DNA of 64,000 nucleotides from Ananas comosus (taxonomy: Eukaryota > Streptophyta > Magnoliopsida > Poales > Bromeliaceae): NCBI RefSeq assembly GCF_001540865.1, contig NC_033633.1, forward strand, positions 11,320,917 to 11,384,916, read 5' to 3'. Positions 58,280 to 64,000 of this stretch are shown piece by piece. The notes below the pieces were generated by a model. It was not told the DNA's origin. It was given only the letters and a program-made list of their open reading frames with translations, and searched no databases. The translations under genes and the position numbers were made by a program. Within the stretch, counting starts at the first letter, position 1; each line of letters begins with the position of its first letter.

Positions 58280-60811
58280 TTACGATTTTGACTTCAACTT
58301 CAACTCTGCATCTGATGAAGGAAACACTCTGCCGCGGTGATTGAAGATCATGAAGTCGAGGTTCGTTGGGAGCGAAACGATCCTGCATTTCATTTGCCAG
58401 TTCATTAGCGAAAGAGCGCGAGAGAGAGCTCTACACAAATACAGTTTCAATCAATTGATACAACCAAATATTCCGACAATTGCAAGTATGAATGAAATAA
58501 TTCAGGCAGGCTCCCGACAAGTATTGCAGAAATAAAATTCTGACTTAATTCCGCAGCATTTTGATGGCCGTATTGTCGGGAATACCGATCTCGAAATCAC
58601 TATGTGAGCCTTTTTCTTGGGAAATGGGTTTACTTTAGAGCACATCTCTAAGCATTTGGACATGGGATGTGGATTCTTTTTATCTACTCAAAGTACACCA
58701 GTGAGAAAGGCATTAAGCGCCAAATCTCGACTAGGCTTTGACTATAGCATGTCCTCCGAAAACAGTCGATGGAGATATGTAAGTTCAAAAATGCACCACA
58801 ATATTTGGCACCTCCTGTGCACTCATTACAACATACTGCTCCGAGAGAGAACAAAAGGGCTGTCCCGACAATATGTAATTGTTGTTGTGGTGTTTTGTGC
58901 AATTATTTTGCAAGAATTATATACAAGCTGGTTCAGAACACAAACTCACTTGCGAGAGAATACGCACTTGAATATGCGATGCACTTAGCACAAGAGAAAG
59001 TAAAACTTTCTATGCCACAAAAAGAGATGCAACATCAGAAAATGAGGCGAGTTTAGACCAAGAGCTACTCTGTCTCGTATTTTCAATCCTATTGAATGCA
59101 AACATTGAGCATACTAATAATAGGCAATAGCATAATCAGACAAGTTACATATTGTAATTCCGTAAGAGAATGTCTGAACGTGAGAGTAAGGAAAAGTCCT
59201 CTGATCCAGTTTAAGTAGAGAACGCGAACCTCAGCCACTTTGTACAGTAGCTGCCATATAGAACAACGGAACCTACATCAAAATTTGTTCGAACATAGCA
59301 TCCGAGAACTCTCTGCTAGCGTCGGCAATTCTAGGAAACGATCTAGCAGCGAGTTTTCACACATGGGAGGCTTTAATCCGACAATTGAAGAAAGGAAAAA
59401 AAAAAAAAAAAGAGGATCAAAACACCCCAAAATTCAAACAAAAAAAAGTGTAATTCCGAAATTGGATGGACAGAAGAATGATTAGGAAGATACCACGCGT
59501 CGATGGTGAAAAGATGGAGATAACAAGGAGAAGCAATGTGAGAATAAGAGAGAGACCGGATGGAGAGATACCGAAAGCATATAACGCACTCCCTAAGTGT
59601 TTTGATTTCTTAAGTTTGGAGAAATGTGCTTTACTAGATAGAATACCAAATCCAACCTTAATGAAAAAAAAAAACTATGCAGTAACAACAACGAGTTATT
59701 GATATATATATATATATAAGTCGATCTGTATTGACGTTCTGAACGAACCCCTCGTACTGCGTTCCTAAAAAAACCAGCGTACCATGTCTCTCCGTACAGG
59801 TACCATGTAACATTGATCTCATCAACTAGCTTACACGTAATTTAAAACCGGCACAATATCATCCTAAGTAACTGATAATAACTTCTCACTAACACATAAT
59901 ACTCAAAACCACTATCATACAACACCCGGTCGCAAACTCGAAAAGTTTTCCTTCTTCAACTTCCACCTCAATCCACAAACTAGAAGTGAAGCTATTTTTA
60001 AATAATTTCACACAAGAATTGATTAATCATGTACAAGAAGAAGCTAAAATTGAAAAAAAAAAAAAAAAAAGGAGAAAAGAATACCTGTTTTCATCTGAAT
60101 CAGGGAGGATGGAGAGGAATTTTGTGGGCGCGGCGAGCCCCGCCCACATGCAAAGGGCTAACCCTAGAAGCAACTCCACCACCACCTACAGTACATAACA
60201 CACAGAGATCCACCATTACGAAAGATCGAAAAAAGGGACGAAATTGTAGAAAATTAAGGAAATAAAAAAGAGGACTCAGAAATTCAGAACAAAATTTGGA
60301 TTTTTGACAAGTTGGTTTCGGAAGTAGACGAGAATCCCCAAATAGCCAAATCCAAAAAGAGGCGAAATTAGAGAAATACTTGTACTTGGAGAATAATAAT
60401 AACTCCAAAATTAGGGGGAGAAAAGTTGGGATTTTGAGACCAGTAGGATCACACAACTATCCAAATATTAAAAACGGGGCAAAATTGTTGAAATATTAAG
60501 AGAATAATAACTCAAAATTATGGAAAAAGGTGGGGTTTTGAGAGGAGTGGGATCACACATACATTCATGGGAGGCCCCGAGAACTCTTCCTCCACGATCT
60601 TGAGCATCCCTCGATCTATTACGCGACGAAATCGATCCAAAAACAAAAATTAGACATCAAAACAAGGGGGAAAACAAAGATTAATCGCACCAACTGATCC
60701 GATCCGAAGATTAGGGTTTAGAGGGGGGAGGAGGTTACACTGGATGGTGGCGTAGGCGGCGTGGGCGAGGATTAAGCCGCCGAATACTCCCAATGCGAAT
60801 CCAAATCCCAT
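58280..60811 (-). CDS. EMC5: ER membrane protein complex subunit 5 / membrane magnesium transporter
   Basis: Four minus-strand exons (60811-60739, 60615-60563, 60185-60085, 58382-58280) join in frame to 109 residues, the normal size. Exon 1 encodes MGFGFALGVFGGLILAHAAY, the first membrane span. Exon 2 encodes RGMLKIVEEEFSGPP. Exon 3 encodes the second span (VVVELLLGLALCMWAGLAA) and SDENR. Exon 4 gives DFMIFNHRGRVFPS and a Lys/Ser-rich end. This pattern matches the plant MMGT/EMC5 family. As part of the EMC it helps insert tail-anchored and multipass proteins into the ER membrane; magnesium transport has also been proposed. The third intron is about 1.7 kb. The terminal dozen residues differ from what I recall of other plants, so the end may be less certain. 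Confidence 0.93.
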
Positions 60812-60930
60812 CTCTCACCCCTCCCCCCTCCTCTCTCTCCTCCTCCTCGTGGATTCGAACTAGGGTTTGCTTCGGGATTCGATCGGGGAGAGAGAGAAAG
60901 AGAGAGAGAGAGAGGAGAGAGAAACTCAAA
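60700..60930 (-). promoter_or_regulatory. Telo-box and CT tract around the EMC5 start
   Basis: TTAGGGTTTA is at 60711-60720 (within intron 1) and CTAGGGTTTG near 60860 (in the leader). A GA run on the plus strand at 60884-60925 is a CT tract in the sense direction, upstream of ATG 60811. Confidence 0.5.
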
Positions 60931-60946
60931 TTGACAAGGTAAAATT

Positions 60947-61255
60947 TATGGAGACCCCCTCGGTTATAGCTCATTCTGAAATTGCCCCACAACCACTTTT
61001 TAATTTGCGTAATCACGATAATTCCATCAAATTCAATAGTTTAAAATATTTCATGTGAATAAAACTAGATTAACTAGCTCCTGATAATAGCTTATTGCGC
61101 CATAAAATTCAACGATAATTTTTAACTTAATTAACTACAAAAACTCAAATAAAAAAATTATAAATTAAGTGGATATCAATAAATAAATAAATAAATAAAT
61201 ATTTCACAATGGCCTATATTCATAGTTGAGGGGGGGTCTCCCTACATTTCATTTT
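60947..61255. mobile_element. MITE-like element with GGAGACCCCC ends
   Basis: The left end reads TATGGAGACCCCCTCGGTTATAG and the right end the inverse, CATAGTTGAGGGGGGGTCTCCCTACAT. The inside is AT-rich and non-coding. The target duplication is unclear. Similar GGGG-ended inverted sequence bounds 44736-45440. Confidence 0.55.
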
Positions 61256-61840
61256 ATACATTAGAGTTGTAAAACATAAATCACAGTACTGTAACATTAT
61301 ATATATTTTTGTTCTAATTGATTTTATTAGTATTAAATTTCGAGTTCGAATCATGTCAGGCTCCATTTGCTTAAATCTGATACGACGCTCGTATCGTTTG
61401 TTGTGCACACCGGCCTATCATTGGGCTCGAATCCGGTTGGGTTCCCAAAGGCCAAAGCCCGAGTTAGGCCCCAACGGATTTCACTTAACGGGCTGAGATT
61501 CGGCCCGCTAAGTTTTTCGAAAATACACAAAATAAACAATGATAACTTTGCACACAAATTTTCACAACAAACATATTTGCCTTTCCGCGAAGTCGAGTGA
61601 ACCGCGACAAATTAATCCATTAAGCGAAATCCGAAAGCTATTTTTGAACTAAACTTCGAGTTTCAGAAGTGAAGAGTTGCAAGCGAGTAAGCAGGAACAG
61701 CGCAACCAAATAAATATATCGACTCGGAGGAGAGTTTATCTACAACGGAACACTAACCATGAACTTAACAATCCAATTTCAGCATATATCGAGATAATAC
61801 GCTGGAATTTACAACCATCTAAGTACTAATTCACGCGAGT
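61256..61840. other. Intergenic DNA upstream of EMC5 and 3' flank of ATG8
   Basis: Contains a GC-richer fragment at 61400-61515 (GGGCTCGAATCCGG, AACGGGCTGAGATTCGGCCCG) that is probably repeat-derived; it is not a tRNA. The portion next to 61841 is likely ATG8 3' untranslated sequence. Confidence 0.45.
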
Positions 61841-63705
61841 TTATACGACTGATCCGAATGTTTTCTCGCTGCTGTAGCACATGTAGAGGAAACCGTCGTC
61901 GTCTTTGTACATCCCGTATATCGAATCCATCAGGCTTGCTGCGGAACAAGATACCAAAGATGCATCAGAACTAAACTTGCCGATCCATAACATGAGCGGA
62001 AATTGAACACACCTGTTTGAGGCAGAGTATTCTTCACAAACACAAAAAGTGCTTTTCCCGGCGAAAGATGTAGCCTGCTGCTTAAGATGTGGATGAACTG
62101 GCCGACCGACATGTCGCGGGGAACCAGAAATCTGCGATAGGGTGTTGCATTGTTACACAGTAAGAAGTAATTTGCTAAGTTTAGTTGGTTTGTGAGAAAA
62201 ATGTAGCGCAACGCAAATGACTAAATTATTACTCGATCCATGAGCTCTCTCTACAACATAGCGTAGGAAGCGAAAACTGATTAAATCGTCAAACATGAAC
62301 AAGTAACATAACTCCATAACAGTAAACATAAGTACATGGATTTCGTTCATCTTTTTCCTGCATTGCGCACAGAAGCTAAGTAATCTACACGAAACATAAT
62401 GACTAGCGATATGCCAGCGGTCGGAGCAATTGCGACAAAAGCAGCAGGACAACAGATGAGGATAATAAGTTCTACCAATTCGAAGTAGCAACGTACCTTT
62501 TCTTTTCCATCTCCGGAAGATCAGCCCTCGAAAATCTTTCAACAATAACCTTCGAGAAAAGAAAACAAGAAATCTTTAAAAACAATCCTTAACTGAGGAT
62601 TGGAAAATGATATAAAATTTTGAGGTACATTGCACATCTAGCAAACCAAACTTTGATAAAAGTTGCGCGTGAATGCCTATTAATAAGATATCGAATTGGT
62701 TGATAAGGTGGTGGCTAAGAGCATCATGCTTCTCCGATGATAAAAGATGCAGTTACAAACACGTCAATGAAGAAGCATTTAGCCACATGCTTCTACGATG
62801 GTAGTTGTAACCGCAGTTTTACCGTATAAAAGAACGAACGATTGAAAGTGGTTTCAAATTTTTTTTGGATCTTTCATCGTGTAAAAAGTGTTTTAGAACC
62901 TATTCACGCCGCAAAAGTGTGAAATAGGACTTAGCATATGACGATTCAGGGGCCTCGACTTTCCATAACAACGCTCATTTTAACAGCAAATACACATCTC
63001 ATCGAAGCTCATTTCAACCAATTTGATACATTTATAAAATTCTGCGCAAAATTTAATTTAATCACCTTCCTAACAACTCTTAGCATCATTTATTTTTTTT
63101 TTTTTGCTTTTAAACAACTTGAAATTATTAGCATTGTGTGGAAACTTTGTATTAGTGCTTCACACTCTTGTAATGCTTAGTACTATTTTTTTTTTTTGTT
63201 TTATCGCAACTAAAGATTACAACTTTGAATCGTATGTGGCAAAGATTGATTAAATCCGCTTGAGATAGCAATTAATTTACAGAATAATTTCCAAAAAAAA
63301 GGAAAATTAGGAGAGAAAAGAGGAGAAATTAACATACGGGGACTCGATCGGGATACTTCGCGATGATGTCCTTAGATTCCTTCACCCGCTCCTCTGCCAC
63401 AGATCAAACGATTCCCACATAGATCAACAAAAACGGAGCGAAAAAAAAAATCTCAAAAAAACTCAGAAAATGGGGGAAAAATCTCATATTTGCTGCAAAA
63501 GGGGAAAAAAAATCTCAAATCTGCAGCAAAAAAGAGATAAACCTCACATTTGCAGGAAAAAAAACACTCAAAAAAGGGGAAAACATCAAATTACAGCCAA
63601 AAAAACCCAAAAAAAGGGGAAAATCAAACGAAATCGAATGGGAGATGCGGAGAATGATGACGAACCGAAGGTGAACATCTCCTTGAAGGGTCGGATCTGC
63701 TTCAT
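61841..63705 (-). CDS. ATG8: Autophagy-related protein 8, ATG8h/ATG8i type
   Basis: Five minus-strand exons (63705-63666, 63393-63338, 62549-62497, 62131-62013, 61938-61841) join in frame to 121 residues. The ubiquitin-like core is complete: [20 protein letters not shown], then [33 protein letters not shown] and [25 protein letters not shown] and CYSSEKTFG are typical of the plant ATG8h/i clade. ATG8 is conjugated to phosphatidylethanolamine through its C-terminal Gly and drives autophagosome growth and cargo binding. The reactive Gly118 is followed by three residues, SVV, so ATG4 cutting would be needed; the Arabidopsis h/i proteins, as I recall, end in the exposed Gly. The first intron starts with the donor GTTCGT, which is weak. 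CT-rich leader and telo-boxes lie upstream. Confidence 0.94.
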
Positions 63706-63720
63706 TGTGCTTCGAATTCA

Positions 63721-63785
63721 CAAGAGAGAGAGAGAGAGGGAGAGAGAGTGGAGAGAGATTAGGGTTTCGAGCTAGGGTTTTTTTT
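63721..63785 (-). promoter_or_regulatory. CT tract and telo-boxes upstream of ATG8
   Basis: On the plus strand a GA run (63722-63750) is followed by ATTAGGGTTTCG and CTAGGGTTTTT (63759-63782). In the gene's sense they are AAACCCTA-type boxes and a CT-rich leader. Confidence 0.5.
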
Positions 63786-64000
63786 ATTTTGCTTTTTCAG
63801 ATTCGGAACGGAAAAAGACGATTATTGGTACGGACCTATTTCGGTACACGTGGACCAATCAAAAAATCGTCTTTTTCTTTTTTTCGCGCCTCAATATTTC
63901 GTACTGAGGGCACGTCGCATTTATTTGTTTGGGGACAGGGAATTGATTGGGCCATTGATTGTGACCCCACCCACTTATTTATTTTAATATTTTTTTTTAG
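63786..64000. other. Upstream flank of ATG8
   Basis: Contains CGGAACGGAAAAAGACGATT and its loose inverse AAAATCGTCTTTTTC near 63806-63880. Nothing else recognised before the window end. Confidence 0.4.

Noticed and set aside
58617..58988. 123-residue open frame in EMC5 intron 3
   Set aside because: Lies between two certain exons on the other strand and lacks any family pattern.
61380..61520. Possible tRNA-like GGTTCGAATCC-type sequence
   Set aside because: GGGCTCGAATCCGG resembles a T arm, but no anticodon arm or acceptor pairing could be found.

Overview
This is a 64 kb piece of plant nuclear DNA. Support comes from intron-rich genes with GT-AG introns, plant-only families (class III peroxidase, GDSL esterase, PLS-type PPR protein, two-subunit ATP-citrate lyase), a plant cytosolic tRNA-Asn, and AT-rich intergenic DNA full of miniature inverted-repeat elements. 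Several coding starts are very GC-rich and the GC falls along the gene (GDSL, VIP3-like, beta-xylosidase), which suggests a monocot, probably a non-grass commelinid. I cannot name the species from sequence alone.

Layout: 1-10.3 kb has no gene. It is AT-rich repeat DNA with a 2.8-3.0 kb tandem duplication around a single N at 5830, foldback elements and copies of a 356-bp MITE. At 10.4-12.9 kb lies a five-exon GDSL esterase (+). A MITE, an older foldback remnant and tRNA-Asn(GTT) follow at 13.3-14.5 kb. A two-exon VIP3/SKI8-like WD40 gene (-) is at 15.2-17.6 kb. An eight-exon multipass membrane protein (+) is at 21.0-25.2 kb, with a duplicated, frame-broken first exon upstream at 20.2 kb. A foldback Mutator-like element (26.06-26.77 kb) sits just upstream of a ubiquitin-eS31 fusion gene (+, 27.0 kb). 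A class III peroxidase (+) is at 30.7-31.9 kb. A 21-exon importin-beta/ARM protein (-) covers 32.7-41.6 kb. ATP-citrate lyase subunit A (+, 11 exons) is at 45.6-50.1 kb, then an intronless PPR gene (+, 51.1-52.7 kb), a seven-exon GH3 beta-xylosidase (-, 53.2-57.1 kb) with a frame break in exon 1, EMC5/membrane magnesium transporter (-, four exons, 58.3-60.8 kb), and an ATG8h/i-type autophagy gene (-, five exons, 61.8-63.7 kb).

The genes are ordinary, mostly housekeeping, and do not form an operon or an obvious cluster: transcription elongation and RNA decay (VIP3), ribosome biogenesis (eS31), nuclear import, acetyl-CoA supply (ACLA), organelle RNA processing (PPR), ER membrane insertion (EMC5), autophagy (ATG8), and secreted wall enzymes (GDSL, peroxidase, xylosidase). 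I reconstructed exon joins by hand; every intact gene closes in frame at the length expected for its family.

The less ordinary content is in the non-coding DNA. Three Mutator-like miniature families begin with GGG and have copies with perfect 9-bp target duplications. A family carrying an AGCTTCTGCTG core recurs in introns. Pyrimidine/purine dinucleotide tracts lie in most 5' leaders. Single Ns with duplicated flanks look like assembly joins. I found no viral, CRISPR or transposase-coding sequence and no convincing new biological system.
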